Below, in pieces: positions 34,247 to 44,000 of a stretch of DNA of 64,000 bases. This stretch comes from Paracoccus denitrificans. Its GTDB lineage: Bacteria > Pseudomonadota > Alphaproteobacteria > Rhodobacterales > Rhodobacteraceae. The notes under the pieces are model-generated. The model was not told the origin of the DNA. It did not search any database and was given only the letters and a program-made list of their open reading frames with translations. Both the position numbers and the translations under genes were made by a program. How positions within the stretch are numbered: the stretch's first letter is position 1; the number at the start of each line of letters is the position of its first letter. Where the stretch lies: the NCBI GenBank assembly GCA_005768755.1, contig VAFL01000001.1, positions 1 through 64,000 on the forward strand. The letters are read 5' to 3'.

Positions 34247-35521
34247 TCACGGCCTCCGGATCACCGCGTCGGCGCGCAGCTCTGCCAGATATGCATCCGC
34301 TGCGGTCGAGATCTTGCGGTTGAATATCTGTTCACGCACAGAATCGCGCTGAGGCAAGGCATTGGGATCGGCGGCGGTCACGGTTTCGCCGTCGTCGCTG
34401 GCGGTGGCGACAGGACCGGCATCCAGACCGGCCAGAAGGGCCGGCCTTCTGTCACACAGCATCAGCACCTCGGCGGCGCTGCCCTGAGCAGTTACGGTTG
34501 CCTCGTTCCGGTCCATGGATGCAAGGCGCAACGCGACATATTGCGGGATCGCGCCCTGACTGCCGTTAACGCGCTGCACTTGCTGATCGGGCAGGCCATT
34601 GGCAAAGACATACAACTCGTCGCAGGAGCGGGCCTGAGCAGCCGCGTTCTGCGCATCAGCCATGCTGGCGAAGGTAATTGACAGGTAGTCAATCTGCTGT
34701 TCGTTCGCACCGGGCCGCAATTCGCCACGCGTATCACGCAGATAGAACAGAACAACCGCCCCCGGCACGGTCAGCGCCGGGCTCATTTGGCCGGGTTGCA
34801 GCCCCAGGACAATGGGGCGCAGGCTGGGCGGCATGTTTTCGACCGCCATCCAGTCCAGCCGGCCACCGCGACCAGCCGAAGGTGTGGCAGAATAGCGCCG
34901 CGCAGCTTCGGCGAAGCCGCCTTCGGACGTCACGCTGGCGCGTACTTCTTCGGCGCGGTTCATGGCGGCCTGTTCTTGTCCGTCCGGGGCGGGGATGATC
35001 AGTTCCGAAAGCAGAACCTGAGTGACAAGCGGCGTTTCGACGATCCGCTTCATCGCCTGATCGACTTCCGCATCAGACACGCTGACCGCCGGTGCAACAC
35101 GGCGGCGCACGACCTCGCGCCATGCCACGCCGGCCTTCACAAAATCGCGATAGGCCTGACGGTCGACGCCGTTCTGTTCCAAGACGTTGATGAATTCGCC
35201 AGTGGTCAGTCCGGCGCGGCCGGCGAATTCCGAAAGACCTTCCTCAAGTCCTGCATCGCTGACTTCGACACCCAATTGCGCAGCGGAAGCAAGGCGAAGC
35301 CGGTCGTTGATCAGTTCCTGCTCGACCTCGGCAACAGAATTGTTGTTCGCGTTCAGAACGCCCATGAAACGCTGGCGCTGATCGATCTCATAGCGGGTGA
35401 CGACTGAGTTGTTGACATAGACGACAGGCGAGAAATCCTGCGCCGCCACAGGCATCGCCCCCGGCGCGCTCAAGGCCGCCGCAATCGCCATGGAATAAAG
35501 AAACTGCCGCATGAAGCCCAT
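34247..35521 (-). CDS. surA: Periplasmic chaperone and prolyl isomerase SurA
   Basis: This 424-aa protein has a signal peptide (cleavage after PVAAQ, about residue 28), the SurA N-terminal domain (VVYVNNSVVTRYEIDQRQRFMGVLN), and one parvulin domain in the second half (LLSELIIPAPD... ARRYSATPSAGRGGRLDWM). SurA escorts outer-membrane proteins, including LptD, to the Bam machinery. Two ATGs three codons apart (35521 and 35512) both follow GAAGGGGG. It lies 24 bp after lptD. Confidence 0.93.
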   Translation of the reverse strand: MGFMRQFLYSMAIAAALSAPGAMPVAAQDFSPVVYVNNSVVTRYEIDQRQRFMGVLNANNNSVAEVEQELINDRLRLASAAQLGVEVSDAGLEEGLSEFAGRAGLTTGEFINVLEQNGVDRQAYRDFVKAGVAWREVVRRRVAPAVSVSDAEVDQAMKRIVETPLVTQVLLSELIIPAPDGQEQAAMNRAEEVRASVTSEGGFAEAARRYSATPSAGRGGRLDWMAVENMPPSLRPIVLGLQPGQMSPALTVPGAVVLFYLRDTRGELRPGANEQQIDYLSITFASMADAQNAAAQARSCDELYVFANGLPDQQVQRVNGSQGAIPQYVALRLASMDRNEATVTAQGSAAEVLMLCDRRPALLAGLDAGPVATASDDGETVTAADPNALPQRDSVREQIFNRKISTAADAYLAELRADAVIRRP

Positions 35522-35545
35522 GCCCCCTTCTGATTTGCCGCCAAT

Positions 35546-37885
35546 CTAGCGCAAGCAATTGCGCCGCGCCACCGTGCCCTTGCCAGCCGGGGCGCGTCCA
35601 AAGCCGCCAAGCCGGATCGACAGGTCGATATCGGTGTCAGGATCGACTTCCTCGGTATCGGTGAAGCGGCGTGACGCGGCCAGTTCAACGCTGATACATT
35701 CATTGCGATAGGTGACGCCAAGTCCCGCGCGCTGCGTCGCGCTTTCCTCCAGATCGTATCGGCCATGGGCGTTCGCCCACCAGCCTTCGGCGACCTGCCA
35801 GCCCACTTCACTGGTCAGTTCCGAAAGATCCTTCGTCCGGTCCTCGAAACTGTCCGCTTCCATCCACAGATAGCCCAGGCTGAATTGCAGGTCCGGCCGG
35901 ACCCAACCGATGCGCAGTTCGTCACGCGTGAATTCCAGATCGTCGTTCAGCAAAGCGCGATTGGCGATCGTCAGGCCGGAATTGTTCGCGAAATGACCGG
36001 CCAGCAGCCAGTCGGATTTGGACCCCCGCTGCAACAATGAGGTGGCGTCATCATCGTCATCGTCGTCTGCACCGTCACGAAAGACCCGGCCCGCTGCCAT
36101 TGCCAGCGACCAGCCTGTCGGATCGAAGCGGGTCCAGGTCACACCCAGGTTGGCCCGCAGTCCGGTTTCCTGGATATCCCAGCCGGGATATCGTGACAGC
36201 GCGAACAGGTTACCTTCGTCGAATTCAACCTGAGTGCTGTCTTCATTCGGGATATCATCATTGTCGCGATGGGGTGACCAGACAAGTTGGGCGACCGGTT
36301 CCAGCACGTATGAGGCATAGCCGTCGCTGCCGGTCAGCGGATAGCGCAATTCGGCCGAAAGCCAGGGCGTGACGCGGCTGACCGTATCATCATAGCGGTC
36401 GTCGTCACGGATGGCATAGATATCCGCGCTGACCCCCGTGGCGCCGGTGGCGACAAGTCCGCCACTGATGATCTCGGTGCGCTGCCAGTCGAACGCGACC
36501 GAGCCACGCGCCATATCACGACCGGCGACATTATCGCCCGATGGTCTGCGGTGAACATGTGCCGACCATTCAAGTTGTGCCTGACCGCCGCCGGTGCGCC
36601 ATCGCCGAACCCACATCGCATCCGCAACCTGCGCGGGCGAGGTCGAATTATTCTCGTCATCACGCAGCGAATGGTAATTGCCGAGCCGCCCCCAGACCAG
36701 CTTGTCAGACGTCACCCGTTCCAGGGTCAGCCCGCTCCACAACCGGTCGGCATCGGAAATGTCGTAATCCAGAAGATAACCGTCATCGGACACGACCTGA
36801 AGTTGCAGACCCAGCGTATAGCCGCGCGGCAGCTCCCATTGCGCGGCACCGAACAGATAGCCGCGTGTCTCGCCTTCGCGTATGTCGTCGCGGGTGATTG
36901 CGCCGTTCCACTCGGTCGCGCCATTCCAGAAGGCCTGCCGATAGCGCAGCATCAATGTGTTGGTGTACGAGGCCGACAGGTAGGGGGTCAGTGTCAGGTC
37001 GGCATGATCGCCAAGCGTCTTGAAATAGGGCAGCATCACCCCGAAGCCGAGATTGGACGTGGTGCGGAATTGAGGCCGCAGAAAGCCGCTCATCCGGTCG
37101 ACAGTCGGGTCGGGTGCCGTGACGCGGCCGGGATACGAACCGATTGGCAGGCCGAAGGCACGCAGCTGCGGATGGTCCATGATCAGCATGTTCATTTCGT
37201 CGTCATGAACGATCTGCCTGGCGCGGATCTCCCACAGAGGGATGGGATCGTCGGCGCAGATCTGGCAGGACGAGGCGACGACATGGTTCAGCGTCGTGTA
37301 GCGCCCGTCCCCGGTCAGCGTCACCTCGGTCGCGGCCATCTGCATTTCGCGCGCCAGCACCATGCGCGCGCCGCGCAGCATTCCGTCACGCAAATCCTGA
37401 TTAAGCTGGGCGTGATCGGCAATCAGGATCGCGTCATCTTCGGTCCCGGCCAGTGCCGGCCGCGTCAGGTGGATCGGCCCGGTCACCGTCATCTCTCCGG
37501 TTTCACCGTCATACCGGACCTGATCGGCCACCAGCCGAGAGCCTTGGTACCAGACCACAACGCCGCCCGACGCGGTCAGCGTTCGATTGCCCGAAAGCGT
37601 GATGTAATCGGCCAGAAGTGTCGCCGATTCACCGTCATCGGACGTGCCTTGATCGTTGAAACTGACATCTTGCGGCCTGTTGCTGACGGTGTCGGTCAGC
37701 CGGCTAAGTTCGGTTCCGTCGGCATAGGGGGCATTGCTGTCACTACTCTCGGTCGGTGCAAGGGCCGGACCGTCCGCGCCCTCATATGCAGGGTCGGACA
37801 TCCACCAAGGTGCATTCGCCTGATCCTGACCGAACGCCGGTGCAGCCGTCAGGCAGAGGGATGCGATAAGCAGCCTGTTCATCAT
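35546..37885 (-). CDS. lptD: LPS-assembly outer-membrane protein LptD
   Basis: This 779-aa protein has a signal peptide of about 19 residues (TAAPAFGQD), a periplasmic OstA-type domain (about residues 85-240, ADYITLSGNRTLTASGGVVVWYQGSRL), and a large C-terminal beta barrel. It inserts lipopolysaccharide into the outer leaflet together with LptE, which is not nearby. The usual conserved cysteine pair region is seen around CQIC near residue 210. ATG 37885 overlaps the lptG stop as ATGA. Confidence 0.94.
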   Translation of the reverse strand: MMNRLLIASLCLTAAPAFGQDQANAPWWMSDPAYEGADGPALAPTESSDSNAPYADGTELSRLTDTVSNRPQDVSFNDQGTSDDGESATLLADYITLSGNRTLTASGGVVVWYQGSRLVADQVRYDGETGEMTVTGPIHLTRPALAGTEDDAILIADHAQLNQDLRDGMLRGARMVLAREMQMAATEVTLTGDGRYTTLNHVVASSCQICADDPIPLWEIRARQIVHDDEMNMLIMDHPQLRAFGLPIGSYPGRVTAPDPTVDRMSGFLRPQFRTTSNLGFGVMLPYFKTLGDHADLTLTPYLSASYTNTLMLRYRQAFWNGATEWNGAITRDDIREGETRGYLFGAAQWELPRGYTLGLQLQVVSDDGYLLDYDISDADRLWSGLTLERVTSDKLVWGRLGNYHSLRDDENNSTSPAQVADAMWVRRWRTGGGQAQLEWSAHVHRRPSGDNVAGRDMARGSVAFDWQRTEIISGGLVATGATGVSADIYAIRDDDRYDDTVSRVTPWLSAELRYPLTGSDGYASYVLEPVAQLVWSPHRDNDDIPNEDSTQVEFDEGNLFALSRYPGWDIQETGLRANLGVTWTRFDPTGWSLAMAAGRVFRDGADDDDDDDATSLLQRGSKSDWLLAGHFANNSGLTIANRALLNDDLEFTRDELRIGWVRPDLQFSLGYLWMEADSFEDRTKDLSELTSEVGWQVAEGWWANAHGRYDLEESATQRAGLGVTYRNECISVELAASRRFTDTEEVDPDTDIDLSIRLGGFGRAPAGKGTVARRNCLR

Positions 37886-38982
37886 CCGTCCTCAAGTTGC
37901 AGAAGCGCACCGATCGAAAACAGCAATGCGATAATGGGCGGCGCCCATCCCGCGAAAGCCGGTGGAAGCCCCGCGCTGTCACCCAGAACCTGCGCCATGC
38001 TGCGCAGGAAGAAAAGCGCCAACCCGCAGGTAAAGGCCGCAAGAACCAGACCGCCCGTCTTGCGCCCGCGCATATGCCGGATCGTAAAGACCGAGGCGAC
38101 CAGCACCATCGCGGCCAGTGTCAGAGGCAGCGACAACTCCATCTGCAACCAGACGCGATGGCGCAACGCAGAAAAGCCGGCCCGTTCCAGCCCGGCAATA
38201 TAGGCCGGCAGTTCCCAGACCGGGATGGCCTGCGGACTGCCAAAACCGTCGCGGATACGTTCAGCAGTCAGTTCAGTCGGCAGATTAAGGCTGTCGGACC
38301 GGCTGGACGCGGCTTCCGGGTTCGGATCGGTCAGATTCCATTGTTTGACGTCCGAGAGATTCCAGTTGCCATTGCTCAGCACGGCCTCATGCGCTTCGAT
38401 CCGGGTCGCGGGTCCGACTTCAGGTTCGTAAATGACAAAGCTTGCATCATACAGCGTGGTTGCGTCAGGGCTGGTGCGCCCGGCGCGGATCACCATCTGG
38501 CCGGCACCGTCACCGACAGGCTGACGCAGCCAGACAGCATCCTCGCTGAGGCTGACTGTCTGCGACGATCCGGCCTCGATCCCTGCCACCGCGGCCGAGT
38601 ATTTGGATTCTGTCGCAGCAACCATCGGGTTCAGGACCGCGACCGCAAAAATCCCGATCAGTGCGGCCATGACCGCAGGCGCGCCGACCACGCGAAGGGC
38701 TGACCGCCCAGAGGCGCGGATCGCCACCATCTCGGATGATCGCGCGAGGGCCAGAAACAGCATGATCGCTGCCAGAAGCCCGATCAGCGGCAGGATGGCA
38801 TAGAAGCTGCCTGCCACCGACAGGGCCGACAGCCGCGCCGCGCCACCAAGCGTAATGCCGTCGTCGGAAAACCGCCGGATCTGCTCGACCATGTCGATCA
38901 GCAGCAGAATGGCCAGAAAGACTGCTGCCAGAAGAAGAAATGCGCGCAGATAGCGGTTGGCGACATAGCGGGCCAGGATCAT
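37882..38982 (-). CDS. lptG: LPS export permease LptG
   Basis: This 366-aa permease, paired with LptF, extracts LPS from the inner membrane under LptB power. It has two membrane helices at the start, a periplasmic jellyroll domain, and four helices at the end. Motifs include IRRFSDDG, SSEMVAIRASGRSALRV and a C-terminal LGDSAGLPP. ATG 38982 overlaps the lptF stop. Confidence 0.94.
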   Translation of the reverse strand: MILARYVANRYLRAFLLLAAVFLAILLLIDMVEQIRRFSDDGITLGGAARLSALSVAGSFYAILPLIGLLAAIMLFLALARSSEMVAIRASGRSALRVVGAPAVMAALIGIFAVAVLNPMVAATESKYSAAVAGIEAGSSQTVSLSEDAVWLRQPVGDGAGQMVIRAGRTSPDATTLYDASFVIYEPEVGPATRIEAHEAVLSNGNWNLSDVKQWNLTDPNPEAASSRSDSLNLPTELTAERIRDGFGSPQAIPVWELPAYIAGLERAGFSALRHRVWLQMELSLPLTLAAMVLVASVFTIRHMRGRKTGGLVLAAFTCGLALFFLRSMAQVLGDSAGLPPAFAGWAPPIIALLFSIGALLQLEDG

Positions 38983-40109
38983 GTCGCGGCCTCTGCCCGC
39001 TGACGCGGCCGTCGTGGTCGGGCCGCCAGCCACAAAAGCAGGATGCAGATAGCCGCACCCAACGTCGCAGGCAGATAGACGAGTGGCCATTTTTCGGCGT
39101 CTTCGCCCGCCTGATTGGCGGCCCAGTTCGTCAGCAACTGAACGAAGATCAGCGCGACGATGGCCCAGGTGATCTGGCGCCAGACGCCAAAACGCGAAAA
39201 CCCGCCGACAAGCAGCGCCGCGAAGCCCAGCATTGCGGCAACCGGCGCCAGAAGGGGCTGGGCGATCCGTTCATGCGCCTCCAGCCGCGCGCGGGCCGGA
39301 TCGGCACCTGTGGCGTCCAGCAGCGCCTGATCGGGGGAAAGCAGCCGCAAGGTCGAATAGTCGCGGATGTCGCGTCCGCGATCGCCCGATCCGCCGAACA
39401 TCCCGCCAAGATCATAGGCCATGTCATCGAAACGCGTCACCGACAGGCGCGGGCCACCCTCGGCCGGGGTCAACGTCTGGATCATGCCGTTGATCATGAT
39501 CAGCTTCGGTCCGGCGTCGGATTTCACGATCAGGGCCTTGTCGGCGCTATAGGATGTCACGCTTTCTGCGGTTCTGGCGTCTTCCAGGAACACGCCACCC
39601 AGTTCGCCCACGGCCGAGATTTCGCGTATGAACAGGGTGATGCCGCTGGTTGGATACTGGAACACGCCAGGGTTCAGAAATTGCGCAGTGACGTTCTCGG
39701 CGATCTGGTCCTGGCGGTCGGCCAGCCTTGCGCGCGCCACGGGCACAAGCGCGTGGACCAGAACCGCCACCATCAGCCCGACTGACACACCGAAGATCAG
39801 CACCGGCCGCGCCATGCGCCATGGCGACAGGCCTGCCGCCTGCATCGCCACCAGTTCGGATTCGCCCGACAGCCGGTTGGTCCCGTAGGCCGTGGCCGCG
39901 AAAGCCGCGACCGGCAGCACGACCGAGATGACCAGAGGCAAGGTCAGAAGCGTGAATTCCAGCACGACGAGTGCCGTCTGCCCGTCGCCGATCAATGTCT
40001 CGAACAGCGACACCGCCCGGTTGACCCAATAAACGGCAACCAGCACGAGAGCGAAGAAGCCGAAGAAGATCAGCATCATTTTCAAGATGTAACGGTCGAT
40101 ACGGCTCAT
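38979..40109 (-). CDS. lptF: LPS export permease LptF
   Basis: This 376-aa paralogue of LptG has the same six-helix and jellyroll plan, beginning SRIDRYILKMMLIFFGFFALVLV and containing SESELVAMQAAGLSPWRMARP. It is the first gene of the lptF-lptG-lptD-surA-pdxA-rsmA operon. ATG 40109 is chosen to start at the conserved N-terminus. It is divergent from pepA. Confidence 0.94.
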   Translation of the reverse strand: MSRIDRYILKMMLIFFGFFALVLVAVYWVNRAVSLFETLIGDGQTALVVLEFTLLTLPLVISVVLPVAAFAATAYGTNRLSGESELVAMQAAGLSPWRMARPVLIFGVSVGLMVAVLVHALVPVARARLADRQDQIAENVTAQFLNPGVFQYPTSGITLFIREISAVGELGGVFLEDARTAESVTSYSADKALIVKSDAGPKLIMINGMIQTLTPAEGGPRLSVTRFDDMAYDLGGMFGGSGDRGRDIRDYSTLRLLSPDQALLDATGADPARARLEAHERIAQPLLAPVAAMLGFAALLVGGFSRFGVWRQITWAIVALIFVQLLTNWAANQAGEDAEKWPLVYLPATLGAAICILLLWLAARPRRPRQRAEAAT

Positions 40110-40239
40110 GCGCGGTCCTTGGGGCTGCAACCTGATTAGCCCCTGTCGCGGCTTTGGGGAAGACCGGCCTTGCGTCGCTGTCTGGTCAAGTTGAAGTCAC
40201 GGCGATAGGTTTCGTGGCAACGCAGACAGGAGTGCCACC

Positions 40240-41850
40240 ATGACCCATCCGGTCGAGATCCGATTCATTGAAACAACAACTGAAGGGCTGCCCGACCGGA
40301 AAGGCCGGATCGCGATGATTCTGGAAGATGGCGCCAAGCTGCCGCCAAAGCTGGCGCGGGGGCCGCGGGCGGCGATTGCCCGCGCGGCCGGATCACGCGA
40401 TTTTCAGAAGCTGAAGGCCGGTGATGCGCTGACGCTGGCATGGCCCGCCGGCTGGGAAGCCGAATCGATCATGCTGGTAAAGCTGCCCCGCAAGGCCAGC
40501 GTGGCCGATGCCCGTCGGGCGGGTGCAACCGTCGGTGCGGCACTTGGCGCGGGCGAGGTTCTGGTGATGGCGGGCAATCACCCGCAGTCTGCCGAAATCG
40601 CGCTTGGTCTGGCGCTGCGCGGCTATGACTTCTCTGTCTACAAGACGAAGAAGTCTGAGGGTGACGAAATCCAGGGTGGCACCGACGCTGTGCCGCAATC
40701 GGTGCAGAGCCGTGGCGACAGCACCGCTGACGCCGTCCTTGGGGATGCCGCCGGTGGCGAGCGGTCTGCCCAGGTCGACGCGGTCCCCGAGGAAGGCGAC
40801 ACTGATCCGGCGCGCGCCCGCGTCACCTTCATGAGCGCAAATCCCGAGGCGCTTGCGAAAGCCGCGGCCGACCAGGCTGCGGTGGCTGAGGGGGTGTTCT
40901 TCACCCGTGATCTGGTGAATGAACCCGCCAATATCCTGACCACCAGCGATTTCGCTGACCGTCTGAAGGCGATGGAAGCGATCGGTCTTGAGGTCGAGGT
41001 GCTGGAAGAGGATGCGCTTGAAAAGCTGGGAATGCGCGCGCTTCTGGCGGTCGGACAGGGTTCTGTCTCGCCCTCGAAGGTCGTTGTCATGCGCTGGAAC
41101 GGCGGCAAGAATGACGACGCCCCGGTGGCGCTTGTCGGCAAGGGCGTCGTCTTCGACACCGGTGGCATTTCAATCAAGCCGTCCGCCGGGATGGAGGAGA
41201 TGACCATGGACATGGGCGGCGCAGGGGTCGTGGCCGGCGTCATGCGGACGCTGGCTCTGCGCCGGGCAAAGGCCAATGTCGTGGGACTGGTCGGGCTGGT
41301 TGAAAACATGCCGGATGGCGCTGCCCAACGTCCGGGCGATATCGTGCGTTCGATGAAGGGCGACACGATCGAGGTCATCAATACCGATGCCGAAGGTCGT
41401 TTGGTGCTGGCCGATGTGCTGTGGTACGCGCAGGACCGCTTCAAACCGAAGGCTATCGTCGATCTTGCCACGCTTACCGGCGCGGTCATCATTGCGCTTG
41501 GTCATGACAATGCCGGCGTGTTTTCCAATGACGACGGCTTTGCCGGGCAGGTCCTGGATGCCGCACGTGCCGAGGGCGAAGGCGCCTGGCGGCTACCGCT
41601 TGGTCCGGCCTATGACAAGCTGATCGACAGCCGTCTTGCGGATATGAAAAACACCGGCGGCCGTGCGGCGGGGTCGATCACGGCGGCGCAGTTCCTGCAG
41701 CGCTTTATCCGCAAGGATCAGCCCTGGATCCATCTGGACATTGCCGGTGTCGCGCTGCCACCCGGTGGGGCCGAACTTGCGCCCAAAGGTGCCTCGGGCT
41801 GGGGCGTCATGACACTGAACCGGATGATCCGCGACAATTACGAAGGCTGA
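40240..41850 (+). CDS. pepA: Leucyl aminopeptidase PepA with an extra linker
   Basis: This 536-aa metallopeptidase has the catalytic domain with VLVGKGVVFDTGGISIKP, the MEEMTMDMGGAG metal region, and the signature NTDAEGRLVLADVL. The N-terminal domain also matches. Between the two domains lies an acidic, Gly/Ser-rich insertion of about 45 residues (138-185, EGDEIQGGTDAVPQS...) that is not in E. coli PepA. It is followed by holC after nine bases. Confidence 0.94.
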   Translation: MTHPVEIRFIETTTEGLPDRKGRIAMILEDGAKLPPKLARGPRAAIARAAGSRDFQKLKAGDALTLAWPAGWEAESIMLVKLPRKASVADARRAGATVGAALGAGEVLVMAGNHPQSAEIALGLALRGYDFSVYKTKKSEGDEIQGGTDAVPQSVQSRGDSTADAVLGDAAGGERSAQVDAVPEEGDTDPARARVTFMSANPEALAKAAADQAAVAEGVFFTRDLVNEPANILTTSDFADRLKAMEAIGLEVEVLEEDALEKLGMRALLAVGQGSVSPSKVVVMRWNGGKNDDAPVALVGKGVVFDTGGISIKPSAGMEEMTMDMGGAGVVAGVMRTLALRRAKANVVGLVGLVENMPDGAAQRPGDIVRSMKGDTIEVINTDAEGRLVLADVLWYAQDRFKPKAIVDLATLTGAVIIALGHDNAGVFSNDDGFAGQVLDAARAEGEGAWRLPLGPAYDKLIDSRLADMKNTGGRAAGSITAAQFLQRFIRKDQPWIHLDIAGVALPPGGAELAPKGASGWGVMTLNRMIRDNYEG

Positions 41851-41859
41851 CCCGCGTCT

Positions 41860-42312
41860 ATGGGTAACGCGTTGTTCTATCACCTCACCCGCTCAAACGC
41901 GGAAAACCTGCTGCCGCAGCTGATCGGCAAGGCGCTTGCTGCAGGTTGGCGGGTGGAACTTCGCGGCCCTGAGCGTTCGCGACTGGAGGCGCTGGATAAA
42001 GTCCTCTGGATGGACGACGGCTTCCTGCCACACGGGCTTGCGGGCGGGGCACATGATGCGCGCCAGCCGGTTCTGCTGCGCGAAAATGATGCCCCGCCGG
42101 CCGCCAATACGCCAGATTGCCTGATGGTGCTGGATGGCGCGTCGATCACGGCGGAAGAAGCAAAGGCCGTATCGCGCAGCTGCATCATCTTTGATGGCAA
42201 TGATCCGGCGGCGCTCGAACGGGCGCGCGAAAGCTGGCGGTCACTTACGTCGTCCGGGGTTGTTGCAGAATACTGGTCCGAGGCCGACGGTCGTTGGCAG
42301 AAGAAGCGCTGA
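41860..42312 (+). CDS. holC: DNA polymerase III chi subunit
   Basis: This 150-aa clamp-loader accessory subunit binds single-stranded DNA-binding protein. It has the chi signature FYHLTRSNAENLLPQLIGKALAAGWRV, an internal LWMDDGFLPHGLAGG, and RPVLL-like LRENDAP. It is commonly next to pepA in proteobacteria. Confidence 0.92.
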   Translation: MGNALFYHLTRSNAENLLPQLIGKALAAGWRVELRGPERSRLEALDKVLWMDDGFLPHGLAGGAHDARQPVLLRENDAPPAANTPDCLMVLDGASITAEEAKAVSRSCIIFDGNDPAALERARESWRSLTSSGVVAEYWSEADGRWQKKR

Positions 42313-42318
42313 GGCCGT

Positions 42319-42891
42319 TCAGCGTTCCAGCACCATCGTATCGCCCTCAAACCCCACGCGAGCAAACCGGCGCAGGTAAGACATCCCCAGAAGCGAGATG
42401 TCCAGATCCCCCTGCACGACATCCGCGCTGACATTCTCGTCCGCGATGTCGCCGATCTCGACCAGTCCGATCGTCACCGGCGCGGTCGAGACGGTGCCGT
42501 TCGCCGTCGCCGCGAACCCGGTATAGCTGAGCGCGTCGATATCGATACTGGCGCGTTGGGCATCGGCGCGGCGCAATGCAATGTCGCTTGCGCCAGTATC
42601 GACCATGAAGTCCACGTCACTGCCATTGACGCGCAAGGTCACATAGAAATGTCCGTCGCTTGCCATCGGCAATTCGATTCGGCGCCCCTCGACAATTTGC
42701 TGGGGCGCGACATCATTGCGGATATCGTCCCACAGCCCGAAGCCCGCGATCAGACCCAGAAAGATCAACCCCCAGGCCAGCATCTGGCGCAGGGACTTGC
42801 CGAAATCCTTGCGCATCTCGACCAACATATATCCGCTGACGGCGATCAGAAGCAGGACGAAATAGGCGACGCGCGGCAGATTTTCATTCAT
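42319..42891 (-). CDS. Membrane-anchored retropepsin-like aspartic protease
   Basis: This 190-aa protein has two N-terminal membrane helices (about residues 7-23 and 38-54) and a periplasmic domain with a retropepsin-like active site DFMVDTGASDIAL (near residue 95) and a second strand typical of clan AA proteases (TIGR02281 type). Its target is unknown. The ATG overlaps the MarC stop. Confidence 0.83.
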   Translation of the reverse strand: MNENLPRVAYFVLLLIAVSGYMLVEMRKDFGKSLRQMLAWGLIFLGLIAGFGLWDDIRNDVAPQQIVEGRRIELPMASDGHFYVTLRVNGSDVDFMVDTGASDIALRRADAQRASIDIDALSYTGFAATANGTVSTAPVTIGLVEIGDIADENVSADVVQGDLDISLLGMSYLRRFARVGFEGDTMVLER

Positions 42892-43502
42892 GTGAACAAT
42901 CCTGTGCCGTTCAATCCGTCAAGAATGAACTGGATCGAGAGCGCTGCAAGCAACATCCCCAGAAGCCGCGTGACGACCATGGTCCCGGTCCGTCCTAGCG
43001 CGCGTGACAGCGGACCGGACAGAAGAAACAGCAGCATCGCAGAACCCAGGACCAGATACATCACCAACAGGATCAGCAGCGTATGGACCGCGCCCGGATC
43101 CTCGCCAACCAGAAGGATCATGGTTGCCAGCGCACCCGGCCCCGCCAGAAGCGGCGTGGCAAGCGGAAACACGGAAGGATCATGATCGTGATCGGCGGAC
43201 TGGCCTTCGCGCCGTTCTGTCCGGCGTTCGAACAGCATGTCGAGTGCGGTCAGAAACAGCAAGATACCGCCTGCGATGCGAAATGCCGGAAGCGAGATGC
43301 CGATTGCGGTCAGAAGGTTTTCGCCGACCAGACCGAACAGTGTCAGCAGAATCGCAGCGATGACTGTGGCGCGCCAGCCGATCCGGCGCCGTTGCGCATC
43401 GGTCATGCCATCTGTCAGCGCGATGAACAGCGGCGCAAGGCCGATCGGGTCGATGACCACGAACAGCGTCACGAAAGCAGTCAGGATCGCGGCCAACTCC
43501 AT
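42888..43502 (-). CDS. MarC-family integral membrane protein
   Basis: This 204-aa protein has about six membrane helices and the MarC/UPF0056 pattern, beginning AAILTAFVTLFVVIDPIGLAPLFIAL and containing FPLATPLLAGPGALATMILL. The family's function is uncertain, and earlier multidrug-resistance claims for MarC are not upheld. ATG 43502 gives the conserved N-terminus. It is coupled to the protease gene. Confidence 0.87.
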   Translation of the reverse strand: MELAAILTAFVTLFVVIDPIGLAPLFIALTDGMTDAQRRRIGWRATVIAAILLTLFGLVGENLLTAIGISLPAFRIAGGILLFLTALDMLFERRTERREGQSADHDHDPSVFPLATPLLAGPGALATMILLVGEDPGAVHTLLILLVMYLVLGSAMLLFLLSGPLSRALGRTGTMVVTRLLGMLLAALSIQFILDGLNGTGLFT

Positions 43503-43683
43503 GATGTTGGTTATGACCCACCCATCGCGTCCTGCCAAGCCGGTCCGCCCCAGGACCGCGCGATGACGAAGGATCACGCCCGCGTGACAATGGCGCCGCG
43601 CTGCAACGAGGCTTTGCAATGCCGGTCCGAAGGGCCTAGAACTGTGGCGTCAACGGGCGATCCCGCCCGCGAGGATAGAAGAC

Positions 43684-43953
43684 ATGCTGAACAATATCGG
43701 CCTTCCGGGCCTTCTGCTGATCGCCGTCGTCGTGCTTGTCCTGTTCGGGCGCGGCAAGGTTTCGTCGCTGATGGGCGAAGTGGGCAAGGGGATCAGTTCG
43801 TTCAAGAAGGGCGTGAAGGAAGGCAGCGAAGAGGTTGAAAACTCGGGCCGCGAACTGTCAGACGACATGAAGCGTGACGAGCTGCGCCGCGAGGAGGCCC
43901 TGCGCGACGAAAAGCTGCGCGACGTGACCCCGGACGATCATACCAAGGTTTGA
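43684..43953 (+). CDS. tatA: Twin-arginine translocase subunit TatA
   Basis: This 89-aa protein has one N-terminal membrane helix (LLLIAVVVLVLFGRGKV with the FGRGK hinge), an amphipathic helix (GKGISSFKKGVKEG), and a charged C-terminus. It forms the Tat pore. It is first in the tatA-tatB-tatC order. Confidence 0.95.
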   Translation: MLNNIGLPGLLLIAVVVLVLFGRGKVSSLMGEVGKGISSFKKGVKEGSEEVENSGRELSDDMKRDELRREEALRDEKLRDVTPDDHTKV

Positions 43954-44000
43954 TGCGAGCCAGTCTGAATTTACGGTAACCGGCAGAGGACGCCGTCTTG

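Noticed and set aside
36551..38203. A 550-codon frame antisense to lptD and lptG
   Set aside because: It spans two confirmed genes in the opposite direction with no recognisable product.
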